Below, piece by piece: positions 36,335-45,123 of a stretch of DNA of 64,000 nt (its first letter is position 1; each line of letters begins with the position of its first letter). Position numbers and translations under genes: made by a program. The stretch comes from MPNP01 sp026710155. GTDB taxonomy: Bacteria > Pseudomonadota > Alphaproteobacteria > Rhodobacterales > Rhodobacteraceae. The stretch covers positions 992,001-1,056,000 of the forward strand of contig OZ241737.1 of the NCBI GenBank assembly GCA_965200885.1, given 5' to 3'. The notes beneath the pieces were generated by a model. That model worked only from the letters and a program-made list of their open reading frames with translations, was not told where the DNA came from and made no database searches.

Positions 36335-37312
36335 ATGACAAAGGCACCCGGAAAACATGACCGCAAGGCAATCTCGCTTCCCCAACTCATGAAGATGTTC
36401 CCTGACGATGATACAGCCGAGCAATGGTTCATCAGCAAGCGATGGAAAAACGGGGTTGAATGCCCGAAGTTCACATCCAAGGATATTCATACCAAGCCAG
36501 GTAAAGACGTCAAGAAAACGGTTTTCAGATGTCGTTCATGCCGCAAGGATTTTTCTGTCAAGACCGATACGGTGATGCACAGTTCCCCGATAGGTTTCCA
36601 GCAATGGGCATTCGGATTTTATCTTTTGAGCACTGGCTTGAAGTCGGTGTCAAGTTTGAAACTTCACAGGGACTTGGGAATCACCCGGAAATCCGCTTGG
36701 TTCATGGCTCACCGAATCAGGGAAACCCATCAGGATTCACTTGAAGGTCTGGAAATCTTTGCCGGTCCGATTGAAGCCGATGAAACCTACATGGGGGGAG
36801 GCAAGGAAAAGGACAAGCACAACAAGGACAAGGTCAAGAAGGGTCGGGGAACTGTCGGCAAGACCGCAATAATCGGTGTAAAGGACAGGGAAACCAACAA
36901 TGTCAAGGCAAGGGTTGTGATTGATGCCAGCAAGTTGACATTACAGGGATTCATCAATGAGAATGTTGAAGAGGATGCCGAAAAATACACCGATGAAAGC
37001 CGAAGCCGCAAGGGACTTGCCCATCATTTGACGGTCAATCACAGTGCGGAAGTTTTTGTAGAGGGCATGGTTCATACCAATGGCATCGAGTCCTTCCGGT
37101 CGATGCTTAAACGCTCCCACAAGGGAACCTTCCACAAGATGTTACCGAAGCACCTTCAGAGGCATGTTTGTGAGTTTACTGGTAGACACAATGCAAGACC
37201 ACTTGATACCCTTGAGATCCTGGTTGGCATGGTCGAGGGGATGGAAAAGAGAAGATTGACCTACAAGCAACTTACCACTGATAACGGGTTGGATTCAGGT
37301 GCCAGGTCGTGA
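36335..37312 (+). CDS. IS1595-family transposase of IS-A
   Basis: 325-aa DDE transposase of the ISXO2/IS1595 type. It has an N-terminal zinc-ribbon-like region, a helical region GITRKSAWFMAHRIRE, and catalytic acidic residues in IEADETYMGG, KYTDESR and HTNGIESFRSML, ending GLDSGARS. The first zinc-ribbon pair is damaged (ECPKF instead of a CPxC pair), while the second (FRCRSC) is intact. ATG 36335 follows GAGG at 9 nt; a longer in-frame start at 36299 looks less likely. The stop overlaps the methyltransferase start by 4 nt. Confidence 0.9.
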   Translation: MTKAPGKHDRKAISLPQLMKMFPDDDTAEQWFISKRWKNGVECPKFTSKDIHTKPGKDVKKTVFRCRSCRKDFSVKTDTVMHSSPIGFQQWAFGFYLLSTGLKSVSSLKLHRDLGITRKSAWFMAHRIRETHQDSLEGLEIFAGPIEADETYMGGGKEKDKHNKDKVKKGRGTVGKTAIIGVKDRETNNVKARVVIDASKLTLQGFINENVEEDAEKYTDESRSRKGLAHHLTVNHSAEVFVEGMVHTNGIESFRSMLKRSHKGTFHKMLPKHLQRHVCEFTGRHNARPLDTLEILVGMVEGMEKRRLTYKQLTTDNGLDSGARS

Positions 37313-37539
37313 CTGGAACAATTGACGCAAAGGATTGCCTTGATGTTATCAGTGATCATAACGCATTGCCAAACGATGGTGTTGATTTAATTTATCCGGA
37401 CCCGCCATTCAACTCCAAAAGTAACTACAACCTGCCGTTCAAGGGTCAATACAAAGATATTAAACCTGTCATGGCATTCAAGGACACTTGGTCATGGACT
37501 GAGGAAGAAGAGGATAAGGGATTGGACAGGAGAATTTAA
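37309..37539 (+). pseudogene. truncated DNA methyltransferase carried by IS-A
   Basis: 76-aa N-terminal fragment of a site-specific amino-methyltransferase (N4-C or N6-A type). The catalytic DPPF is seen in DLIYPDPPFNSKSNYNLPFK, followed by PVMAFKDTWSWTEEE. The frame then stops. A short in-phase-shifted stretch (FIQGLSVERIINGGM) follows to about 37617, suggesting an internal deletion fused the two ends of a longer gene. It overlaps the transposase stop as ATGA. No SAM-binding FxGxG motif remains, so it is inactive. Confidence 0.75.
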
Positions 37540-37617
37540 TTTTATTCAAGGGTTGAGCGTTGAACGAATAATCAATGGCGGAATGCCGAACATACTTGGA
37601 CTAAGAAAAGCAGCATA

Positions 37618-37779
37618 ATGAAAGTCGAAGATTCAAAACCCAAAGCCCGAAAGAACCGGTCCAAATACTATGAGGAATTTGAGACGATAAAGGACTCAAC
37701 AGACAATGTTGCGAAGGCAATAATGAAGCGACCGCCAAAGAAGGATTGGAGATTCATGGCAAAGAAGAAAATCGATTAA
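37618..37779 (+). CDS. small basic protein at the right end of IS-A
   Basis: 53-aa frame (KYYEEFETIKDSTDNVAKAI then KRPPKKDWRFMAKKK), rich in Lys and Arg, ending just inside the right inverted repeat. IS-B has a different 62-aa gene in the same position. Function unknown; possibly a passenger of the element. Confidence 0.45.
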   Translation: MKVEDSKPKARKNRSKYYEEFETIKDSTDNVAKAIMKRPPKKDWRFMAKKKID

Positions 37780-37796
37780 ATGGGGAAGTTGGGTAT

Positions 37797-38189
37797 TCAA
37801 GTATATAATCCCCTAAAATATTGATTGAACTTGGCCATGTCTTTGACTTTGCTGTGAAAAAAGTCCCATTGATAACCATTAGTCAAAATCAAAGAACCAA
37901 CACCTTCATCATTTGCATGTTTGAATAGGTAATTAAGTTCCCCCTTTTCCATATCCTTAAACTGGCAGCACTTGATTAATACAAATGGGGTATCAGAAAA
38001 GAGCAAAGCAAAATCAAACAAACAATGATTTACTTGGTAATTTGGCCAAAAAACATCAGGATTAGTATCATCCCAATTCAATGCCCTCAAGATTGGAATA
38101 ATTACTGTGTGTTTAATTCGGTCCAAATCCTCTAGTTTATGAGAATTAATTCTAGATACAGCGGTGACTAAAGTTTGGTACAAGTTCAT
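37797..38189 (-). pseudogene. HsdR N-terminal-like protein truncated by IS-A
   Basis: 130-aa frame similar to the N-terminal domain of type I/IV restriction subunits: IKHTVIIPILRALNWDDTNP, CLFDFALLFSDTPFVLIKCC, and SLILTNGYQWDFF. The nuclease Glu-x-Lys position reads Ile-Lys-Cys-Cys, so the catalytic pair is missing. The last residues RGLYT and the stop are encoded by the IS-A inverted repeat, showing the gene was cut by the insertion. The missing 3' part was not recognised on the far side of the element. Confidence 0.65.
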
Positions 38190-38393
38190 TTATATATCCA
38201 ATTATACTTTTGTAATTTTAGATTAACAGGCAACTGGTCAAGAGATACCATTCAGGAATCCGTAAACAGTAATCAAATTTTCTTTCATATAACAATTTTG
38301 GCAATTCTTCTCTTTCAGCTGTATCCAAATTCATATTCACTTGAATGGCGAACCTATTATACCTATCAGTAATACAGAAGGGAATAGATGTAA

Positions 38394-39287
38394 ATGAGCA
38401 CCGAACAACGCCTCAATTTGGCAATTCAGAAAACCGGTCGGTTGGCAGATGAATCCCGTTCACTGCTGGAAAGATGCGGTATTGATCTTTTGAAGAGCAA
38501 GGACCAACTTGTTTGCAAGGCACAGAATTTTCCGCTAGATGTCTTTTTTGTAAGGGTAAACGATATACCGACTTTCGTTGCAACGAACGCCTGTCATATC
38601 GGAATAATCAGTCAGAATATCCTTATGGACGAACAGACCGTCACTACGAATCCTCAACTTAAGGATATACAAACACTCATGGAATTGGGATTTGGGCGAT
38701 GCAGGCTGTCCATTGCTGTTCCCAATTCAAGTGAATATCAAGGTATAAAAGCGTTTGAGGGCAAGAGGATTGCCACATCCTATCAGGGATTGCTTAGGGA
38801 ATATCTGAAGGAAAATGATGTCAATTGTGAAGTTGTACCAATGCAGGGTGCTGTCGAGATCGCTCCACGTATGGGGATGGTCGATGCCATTTGCGATCTT
38901 GTTTCAACGGGAACAACTCTTGCCATAAATGGCCTCAAGGAAGTTGAAGTCATTTTCGAAAGTCAATCAGTATTGATCAGGAACAGCAATCTGAACCCAG
39001 TCCAAGAAGAACTCCTAGATAGATTGATGTTGCGGTTGAAAAGTGTTCAGGTGGCCAAAGCCAGCAAGTATATAATGCTTCATTGTCCGAGCGATAAACT
39101 GGAAAAAATCAAGTCAATCCTGCCAGGGTCGGAAGCACCTACCATCCTAGCCCTTCAAGGACGAGAAGATTTGGTTGCTGTCCATGCAGTTTGCAATGAG
39201 GGCGTTTTTTGGAACACCATGGAGGATCTGAAAGCGATGGGTGCCAGTTCGATCATGGTATTGCCAATCGAGAAAATGCTTGATTGA
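38394..39287 (+). CDS. hisG: ATP phosphoribosyltransferase, long form
   Basis: First enzyme of histidine synthesis (PRPP + ATP to phosphoribosyl-ATP). At 297 aa it is the long form with its own C-terminal regulatory domain (residues about 220-297), which does not need HisZ. It has LNLAIQKTGRLADESRSLL at the N-terminus, ATSYQGLLREYL, and the MVDAICDLVSTGTTLAINGL PRPP-binding segment. It starts the his operon, 204 bp after the truncated HsdR-N gene. That gap shows no obvious histidine-codon leader peptide. Confidence 0.96.
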   Translation: MSTEQRLNLAIQKTGRLADESRSLLERCGIDLLKSKDQLVCKAQNFPLDVFFVRVNDIPTFVATNACHIGIISQNILMDEQTVTTNPQLKDIQTLMELGFGRCRLSIAVPNSSEYQGIKAFEGKRIATSYQGLLREYLKENDVNCEVVPMQGAVEIAPRMGMVDAICDLVSTGTTLAINGLKEVEVIFESQSVLIRNSNLNPVQEELLDRLMLRLKSVQVAKASKYIMLHCPSDKLEKIKSILPGSEAPTILALQGREDLVAVHAVCNEGVFWNTMEDLKAMGASSIMVLPIEKMLD

Positions 39288-39382
39288 GCAGTATAATGAC
39301 CTATCCCACGTTCTGGCAGAAAGCCCTTGTCAATTATGTTTGAGCCAGTTGAAAACCCAAACACCTTTTGCGTTATATTGTC

Positions 39383-40189
39383 ATGAATTCCGAAGAATTG
39401 TTGAAGTTCACAAGGGATAGGTTACTTCCTGCAGCAGATGAGATCATAAGTAACTCATATGATGCCTATTGCAAAGGTGATGATATTGGAGTTGAGACAA
39501 AGTCTGACAATACCCCTGCAACGAATGCCGATAGAGAAGCCGAAAAAGCTTTACGATCGATGATTTTGAACCATTACCCACACCATGGTATACAGGGAGA
39601 GGAATTTGGGGCACACAATCCTGATTCAGACTGGATATGGGTACTTGATCCACTGGATGGAACAAGGGAGTTTCTTGCAAAAGCTCCAGGCAATTTTGGT
39701 ATCTTGATTGGTCTGTTGAATAAAGGGAAAGTTGGTATCGGCGCGATTAGTGACCCAATCAATTGCAAGCAATGGTTATCAAGCACTCAGAATGTAACAG
39801 CCAATGCAAACAAGTTGGAAAACAGTATTGTTGCTTGTACAAATCCCGAGGGCATGTTTGAAACTCCAACATTGCGACAGGGAATCCTGTCTGTAAAGGT
39901 CAAGGCACAAGAAATCAAAACAGGTTTGAATTGTCTGGGGTTTGCAATGGTTGTGGATGGAATCTTCGGTGCAGCAATTGAAAACAACCTGAAGGCACAT
40001 GACTTAATACCCCTTCTGCCGGTCATGTTGAATGCCGGGATTTCGGTGGTAGATCTAGATGGGAATGATTATGCGAAAATGTGGTTTGATACCAATGATG
40101 CCTTTACAGGGAGATATGGTGTGGTTGCTGCAAAGTCTCAATCATTGATTGATGAAATTCTGGACTGTTTTCCAGAGGAGGTGGACTGA
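39383..40189 (+). CDS. hisN: histidinol-phosphatase, inositol monophosphatase family
   Basis: 268-aa Mg-dependent phosphatase. Family motifs are TPATNADREAEKALR, GIQGEEFG, VLDPLDGTREFLA and KAHDLIPLLPVMLNAG; the last two are typical of HisN-type members that hydrolyse histidinol phosphate. ATG 39383 is preferred to a TTG at 39368, though neither has a clear ribosome site. It occupies the place hisD has in enteric his operons, and its stop overlaps the next start (TGATG), so it belongs to the operon. Confidence 0.88.
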   Translation: MNSEELLKFTRDRLLPAADEIISNSYDAYCKGDDIGVETKSDNTPATNADREAEKALRSMILNHYPHHGIQGEEFGAHNPDSDWIWVLDPLDGTREFLAKAPGNFGILIGLLNKGKVGIGAISDPINCKQWLSSTQNVTANANKLENSIVACTNPEGMFETPTLRQGILSVKVKAQEIKTGLNCLGFAMVVDGIFGAAIENNLKAHDLIPLLPVMLNAGISVVDLDGNDYAKMWFDTNDAFTGRYGVVAAKSQSLIDEILDCFPEEVD

Positions 40190-41859
40190 TGTCAATTCTG
40201 AATCGTGCTCGCCCCGACATTATTGCAATGTCTGGTTATTCCTCAGCCAGAAAACTTCATGCCAAAAAAGCTGGTACAGTCTATCTGGATGCCAACGAAT
40301 GCCCCTATGAACCCTTGGTTGGCGTTGATGGATTGTCAAGATATCCGGATCAGCAACCCGAAGAGTTGGTCCAGGCATTGTGTCGGCTTTACGATGTTTC
40401 ATCACGCAATCTCATGGTTGCACGCGGGGCCGACGAAGTAATTGATGTTCTGGTCAGGACTTTCTGTGTTTCATATGTTGACAACATAATCGTCTGTCCA
40501 CCAACCTTTGCCATGTATGAACACTCGGCAAAATTGCATGGTATTCCAACCAGAAAGGTAGGACTGGCTGAAGAGTTCAAGGTGGATGTGAAGGGTATCG
40601 TACAGGCATCTAATGGAAATACCAAGATTGTCTTCATCTGCTCGCCCAACAATCCGACTGCCAATCTGATGGATGTTGATGGTATTTCAGAACTTTGCCG
40701 GCAGTTTGCCGACAAGGCCCTGATCGTTGTTGATGAAACCTATGTTGAATTCTCAGGTTGTGACAGTTTTGTCAACAAGCTGGAACACTTTGACAATTTG
40801 GTGGTTGTCAGGACATTGTCGAAATCCTTTGCTGGCGCCGGCTTGAGATGTGGAGCGGGTATAGCACATTCGGGTGTAATTGAATTATTACTAAAGATAC
40901 TCCCGCCTTATCCGATTCCTGCTCCCGTGGTACAGACTGCAGTACAAATTCTGGAACCTGGTAATCTTGAACGGTTGACCACCAAGAGACAGGAGCTCCT
41001 CGAAATCAAGGAAGAGTATATTGGCAAGTTTGAAGGGCTTGAAGATGTTGCTGAAGTCCTTTCCTCACAAGCCAATTTTGTACTTTTAAGAGTCAAGGAT
41101 GCACAAGAATTCCTAGCGAAATGTCTCAAGTGCAACTTCATAGTGCGTGATCAGTCAAAACAACCTGGTCTGGTTAACTGCGTTCGTGTTGCAATCGGAA
41201 GCAGAAACGAAATGGATCGGTTGCTTGGTGTCTTGCAAGGTGATATTAATTCCATTCCAGTATCGGGTCGTATTGCCAGGGTGATCAGGAAAACCAACGA
41301 AACCAGTATTTCGGTACGTACCGATCTGGACAGCACATCTCCGGTTTTGATTGATACGGGAGTGCCGTTCCTTGATCACATGATCGAACAGATCGCCCGT
41401 CATGGTGGTTTTGCATTGGAACTTGAGTGCCAGGGTGATATGGATGTCGAGGCCCATCACTCGGTCGAGGATTGTGCCATTGCCTTGGGTGATGCCTTGA
41501 AAAAGGCCCTTGGTGACAAGCGTGGTATTGGTCGGTATGGATCTTGTGAATTAATTCTTCCCATGGATGAAGCGCAAGCTCGGGTTGCACTTGATATAGG
41601 TGGAAGGGCCTATCTTCGTTTTGAAGGTGATTTTCCCGATGCCTATGTCGGAAACAAGGACAACCCATTACCCATCGATATGGTTGAACATGTATTTCGT
41701 TCCCTGGCTGAGAACCTGCAAGCGACCATCCATATTTCCGTATCGGGTGAAAACACGCACCACATGGTGGAAACCTGCTTCAAGGGTCTTGGACGGACAC
41801 TTCGCCAGGCAATCCACAGACAAGGCCAGGACCTGCCGAGCACCAAGGGGGTATTATGA
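40189..41859 (+). CDS. hisCB: HisC-HisB fusion: histidinol-phosphate aminotransferase + imidazoleglycerol-phosphate dehydratase
   Basis: 556-aa protein with two enzymes. Residues 1 to about 356 are HisC: YLDANECPYEP, CSPNNPTANLMD, and the PLP lysine in RTLSKSFAGAGLRCGAG. Residues about 360 to 556 are HisB: FLDHMIEQIARHGGF, EAHHSVEDCAIALGDAL and GENTHHMVETCFKGLGRTLR with all metal-binding histidine pairs. Each part has its normal length (about 360 and 195 aa) and no stop or restart codon context lies between them. The start has a very strong GAGGAGGTGG. In E. coli HisB is instead fused to a HAD phosphatase; a HisC-HisB fusion is unusual as far as I know. Confidence 0.95.
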   Translation: MSILNRARPDIIAMSGYSSARKLHAKKAGTVYLDANECPYEPLVGVDGLSRYPDQQPEELVQALCRLYDVSSRNLMVARGADEVIDVLVRTFCVSYVDNIIVCPPTFAMYEHSAKLHGIPTRKVGLAEEFKVDVKGIVQASNGNTKIVFICSPNNPTANLMDVDGISELCRQFADKALIVVDETYVEFSGCDSFVNKLEHFDNLVVVRTLSKSFAGAGLRCGAGIAHSGVIELLLKILPPYPIPAPVVQTAVQILEPGNLERLTTKRQELLEIKEEYIGKFEGLEDVAEVLSSQANFVLLRVKDAQEFLAKCLKCNFIVRDQSKQPGLVNCVRVAIGSRNEMDRLLGVLQGDINSIPVSGRIARVIRKTNETSISVRTDLDSTSPVLIDTGVPFLDHMIEQIARHGGFALELECQGDMDVEAHHSVEDCAIALGDALKKALGDKRGIGRYGSCELILPMDEAQARVALDIGGRAYLRFEGDFPDAYVGNKDNPLPIDMVEHVFRSLAENLQATIHISVSGENTHHMVETCFKGLGRTLRQAIHRQGQDLPSTKGVL

Positions 41860-42449
41860 TAGCTGTCATCGACAGTTGCGGCTCTAACATCACTTCTGTT
41901 CTCTTTGCCCTGCAAAGGCTTGGTGCTGATGCAATCCTGACCTCCAACCCAGAAGTAATCAAAAAGGCAGAACGTGTCATTCTGCCCGGCGTGGGTGCTG
42001 CCGGTACAGCGATGGAAAGATTAAAAGAACAGGATTTGACTCATTGCATTACCTCCTTGACCCAACCTGTACTCGGTATTTGTGTCGGTATGCAACTTCT
42101 GTTTACCCATTCGGAAGAGGGCAATGCCAACCTCTTGGATATCATTTCAGGAAGGATCAGGCATTTCACACCTGAAAAGAACAAAACCATACCCCACATG
42201 GGATGGAACAGTGTAACCTTTGGCAACACACATCCCCTGGTCAAGGATCTGCCTGAAAACAGCTATTTTTATTTTGTGCACAGCTATTATCCACAGGTCA
42301 GCCAGTATACCATCGGTGAATGCAGCTATGGTGATAGATTCTCCGCTATCATTGCCAGGGACAATTTCATGGGGTGTCAGTTTCACCCGGAGCGTTCCAG
42401 CAAGACGGGTGCTCTCATTCTCAGGAATTTTCTGGAGATGCCAGCATGA
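41856..42449 (+). CDS. hisH: imidazole glycerol phosphate synthase, glutaminase subunit
   Basis: 197-aa glutamine amidotransferase that feeds ammonia to HisF. Class I motifs are visible: VILPGVGAAGTAMERL, PVLGICVGMQLLF with the nucleophile cysteine, and MGCQFHPERSSKTG with the catalytic His and Glu. It starts within the stop of hisC::hisB (4-nt ATGA overlap). Confidence 0.97.
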   Translation: MIAVIDSCGSNITSVLFALQRLGADAILTSNPEVIKKAERVILPGVGAAGTAMERLKEQDLTHCITSLTQPVLGICVGMQLLFTHSEEGNANLLDIISGRIRHFTPEKNKTIPHMGWNSVTFGNTHPLVKDLPENSYFYFVHSYYPQVSQYTIGECSYGDRFSAIIARDNFMGCQFHPERSSKTGALILRNFLEMPA

Positions 42450-43168
42450 TTGTATATCCTGCGATTGATGTCATGGATGGCAAATGTGTTCGCCTGTACA
42501 AGGGGGACTTTGGTCAACAAACGACCTATGGCGACTCGCCGGAAGATGTAGTTGTTCAATTCAGGAAACAAGGTGCTAAATGGTTGCATTTGATTGATCT
42601 TGATGGTGCCCGCACTCCGGAAAATCGCCAACTGAAGGTCATCAAGAATATCACCTGCAAAAGTGAGATGCGGGTTCAGACCGGAGGTGGAATACGTTCG
42701 GTTGAGGAGGTCGCCAGTCTGCTTGATACCGGTGTCGGTCGAGTCATCATCGGATCCCTTGCCACCAAGGAACCTGAGATGGTAAAGGGCATGATAACCA
42801 GATTTGGACCGGATAAAATCTGTTTGGCAGCTGATGTTCAAACCCGGAATGGGGATTACTTTGTGGCAATTTCAGGTTGGCAGGAGCTGAGCCAAATCCC
42901 ACTGAGGTCATTCATCAAGGATTATCTTGGAGTTGGCCTTAAGCATGTATTGTGTACAGACATATCACGGGATGGAACCCTTAAGGGTTGTAATGTGAAC
43001 TTGTGCAATACAATCCAGAAGGAGTTTCCAGAAATTGACCTTCAGGCCTCGGGGGGTGTTGGTTCTCTTGATGATCTGAAGCAATTGTCAACGGCTGGTG
43101 TCATTGTGGGAAAAGCCTTGTATGAAGGTACCTTTACCCTTGCAGAAGCGTTGGAGGCTGTATGCTAA
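42446..43168 (+). CDS. hisA: phosphoribosylformimino-5-aminoimidazole carboxamide ribotide isomerase
   Basis: 240-aa TIM-barrel isomerase. It starts MIVYPAIDVMDGKCVRLYKG, with the catalytic Asp in PAIDVMDGKCV, and has IDLDGARTPENRQL, QTGGGIRSVEE and the later TDISRDGTLKGCN. The open frame extends upstream to 42374 inside hisH, but ATG 42446 overlaps the hisH stop by 4 nt and matches the family N-terminus. Confidence 0.96.
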   Translation: MIVYPAIDVMDGKCVRLYKGDFGQQTTYGDSPEDVVVQFRKQGAKWLHLIDLDGARTPENRQLKVIKNITCKSEMRVQTGGGIRSVEEVASLLDTGVGRVIIGSLATKEPEMVKGMITRFGPDKICLAADVQTRNGDYFVAISGWQELSQIPLRSFIKDYLGVGLKHVLCTDISRDGTLKGCNVNLCNTIQKEFPEIDLQASGGVGSLDDLKQLSTAGVIVGKALYEGTFTLAEALEAVC

Positions 43169-43929
43169 CCAAACGCATTATTCCCTGCCTTGATGTAAAG
43201 GATGGTCGAGTTGTCAAAGGGGTGCAATTCCGAAACCACAGGGATATGGGTGATATAATGGAACATGCCCAACGCTATGCCGAAGAAGGTGCTGATGAAT
43301 TGGTATTCTATGACATTACCGCCAGTAGTGATGGACGTGTTGTGGATAAGGAATGGATTCGGAAGGTGGCCAGAGTTATCGATATTCCCTTTTGCGTGGC
43401 AGGGGGTATCAGAAACATTGAAGATGCACGGAAAATCCTCAATGATGGTGCTGACAAGATTTCGGTCAATTCACCGGCTTTGGAAAAACCCGAATTTGTC
43501 ACCGAACTGGCCGAGGCCTTTGGTACCCAGTGTGTCGTGGTTGGAATCGACAGTCTCCATGAAAATGGAAATTACATCGTTCATCAATATACCGGTGATG
43601 AGGAAAAAACGCTTAAGACAAGCCGTGATACCATGGATTGGGCCACAAGGGTTCAGGAACTTGGGGCCGGTGAAATCGTGCTCAATTGCATGAATCAGGA
43701 TGGTGTCAAGAAGGGATATGATATCAAGCAACTCCAGGCAATCAGAAGATCCGTTGACATTCCCGTTATCGCTTCTGGTGGTGCCGGCAAGGAGAAGGAT
43801 TTCCACGATGTGTTTACCATGTCGGGAGCTGATGGAGCACTTGCAGCATCGGTTTTTCACACCAGACAGATACACATTTCAGACTTGAAGCAGTATTTAA
43901 GAGACCTTAATATACCGATAAGACTATGA
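43162..43929 (+). CDS. hisF: imidazole glycerol phosphate synthase, cyclase subunit
   Basis: 255-aa TIM-barrel partner of HisH. Landmarks are RIIPCLDVKDGRVVKGVQF with the catalytic Asp, FYDITASSDGR, CVAGGIRNIEDARKIL, and the second half with MNQDGVKKGYDIKQL and VIASGGAGKEKDF. It overlaps hisA by 7 nt and hisIE by 4 nt. Confidence 0.97.
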   Translation: MLTKRIIPCLDVKDGRVVKGVQFRNHRDMGDIMEHAQRYAEEGADELVFYDITASSDGRVVDKEWIRKVARVIDIPFCVAGGIRNIEDARKILNDGADKISVNSPALEKPEFVTELAEAFGTQCVVVGIDSLHENGNYIVHQYTGDEEKTLKTSRDTMDWATRVQELGAGEIVLNCMNQDGVKKGYDIKQLQAIRRSVDIPVIASGGAGKEKDFHDVFTMSGADGALAASVFHTRQIHISDLKQYLRDLNIPIRL

Positions 43930-44549
43930 TTAACGAAGAAAACATCAATTGGGAGAAAGTATCCGGCCTATTGCCGGCTATAATTCAGGATGCTGAAGAC
44001 AGCAGGGTTCTGATGCTGGGATACATGAATCACGAAGCCCTGAAAAAGACCCTGAAATCAGGCTACGTAACATTTTACTCCCGCACACGCAAGGCCCTCT
44101 GGGTGAAAGGTGAGACTTCAGGCAATTACCTGAATTTTGTTTCTGCTGAACTGGATTGTGATGGGGATACGCTTCTTGTCAAGGCAAAACCGGTTGGTCC
44201 AGTCTGTCATATTGGTGCACAGACCTGTTTCAATGACAGGACAGCCTTGTCGTTAGAGAATTTGAATAATCTAACTGAAATAATCAAGCAACGAAATAAG
44301 AAACGACCCAAGGGAAGTTATATTACAAAACTCTTCAAGAAAGGTCCCTACGGGATTGCCCAGAAAGTGGGTGAAGAGGGTGTTGAATTGTCTTTGGCAC
44401 GGGTCAAGGAGGATGAAGAAGAAATCCTCAATGAGGCTGCTGATCTGTTGTTTCACATGATGGTCCTATTGGAAAGCAGCAACCTTACTATTGGTGATGT
44501 GTGTGATGTACTGGCATCAAGGCATAAAAATTCCAAACCCAAGGGTTAG
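43926..44549 (+). CDS. hisI: bifunctional phosphoribosyl-AMP cyclohydrolase / phosphoribosyl-ATP pyrophosphohydrolase
   Basis: 207-aa HisIE protein. The HisI half (about 1-115) has MLGYMNHEALKKTLKSGYVT, SRTRKALWVKGETSGN and the zinc-binding CDGDTLLVKA and GPVCHIGAQTCF. The HisE half has KRPKGSYITKLFKKG, IAQKVGEEGVELSLA and AADLLFHMMVLL. This fused form is the enterobacterial type; many alphaproteobacteria have separate hisI and hisE. Last gene of the operon. Confidence 0.96.
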   Translation: MINEENINWEKVSGLLPAIIQDAEDSRVLMLGYMNHEALKKTLKSGYVTFYSRTRKALWVKGETSGNYLNFVSAELDCDGDTLLVKAKPVGPVCHIGAQTCFNDRTALSLENLNNLTEIIKQRNKKRPKGSYITKLFKKGPYGIAQKVGEEGVELSLARVKEDEEEILNEAADLLFHMMVLLESSNLTIGDVCDVLASRHKNSKPKG

Positions 44550-44756
44550 CACCAGAAACACCACGATTTCATTTTGATTTTGAAACAATAATTTGCCATT
44601 CAACAAGGTAGATATAACTCCACAGTGAGTTTGGCCATTCACAACCAAAAACATTACCTCATGCCATAAGAGATGAATATATGGAAAAAAGATCTGGAAT
44701 GGTGTAATTATATTTTTGTAGTTATAATTTTATAATGACAGTACGATTCAATTAGG

Positions 44757-45050
44757 ATGAAAACAAAGCGAGATCAAATTTCGTCATGACAACCTTTTGG
44801 TGGAGTTGATTGAAAATGCCTCATTATTATTGGGTATAACAAAATCTGAATTCATCCGGAATGCCATTACCAAGAATGGTTCAAAGGGCTGTCGCCGAGA
44901 ACACAATACATTATCTTACCCCAGAGGATATCAAACAATTTCAAGAAGCACCTGAAAGTCCAACTCCCCTGACACCATGTGCCCTGAATGCGGCTGCTAC
45001 CTACCGTCGGCGAGTGTCTATGCAGAATCATGAAACTGTGCTGAATATTT
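44757..45050 (+). pseudogene. decayed DUF1778 (TacA-like) antitoxin
   Basis: Three short frames together read like a DUF1778 antitoxin: MKTKRDQIS at the start, then (shifted) IKFRHDNLLVELIENASLLL and GITKSEFIRNAI (ribbon-helix-helix region), then (shifted) the toxin-binding tail ENTIHYLTPEDIKQFQEA and ESPTPLTPCALNAAATYRRR. No intact reading frame covers the domain, and no GNAT acetyltransferase toxin follows. Confidence 0.65.
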
Positions 45051-45123
45051 AACCAACTGATTGTGATCCAGTAAAATAATTCAAAGCCCAAAGATTTCTA
45101 TTCCAGCCAAGGGTTGAATTTAA

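Larger units (their letters stand above)
36218..37813 (+). mobile_element. IS1595-family element (IS-A)
   Basis: 1596-bp element bounded by imperfect 25-bp inverted repeats. The left end at 36218-36242 and the right end at 37789-37813 both read GGGGATTATATACTTG inward and continue with ATACCCAA, with one mismatch. It carries an IS1595-type transposase, the start of a DNA methyltransferase gene and a 53-aa gene. The flanking 8-mers (ATAAATAT and TAAAATAT) are similar but not identical, so the expected 8-bp target duplication is decayed or uncertain. The right end truncates an HsdR-N-like gene and supplies its stop codon. Confidence 0.9.

Noticed and set aside
36210..37821. Exact 8-bp target duplication of IS-A
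   Set aside because: Flanks ATAAATAT and TAAAATAT match at only six of eight positions and the DNA is AT-rich, so it cannot be claimed as a clean duplication.
38190..38393. Histidine attenuator upstream of hisG
   Set aside because: No short frame with a run of histidine codons and no terminator hairpin was found in the 204-bp leader.
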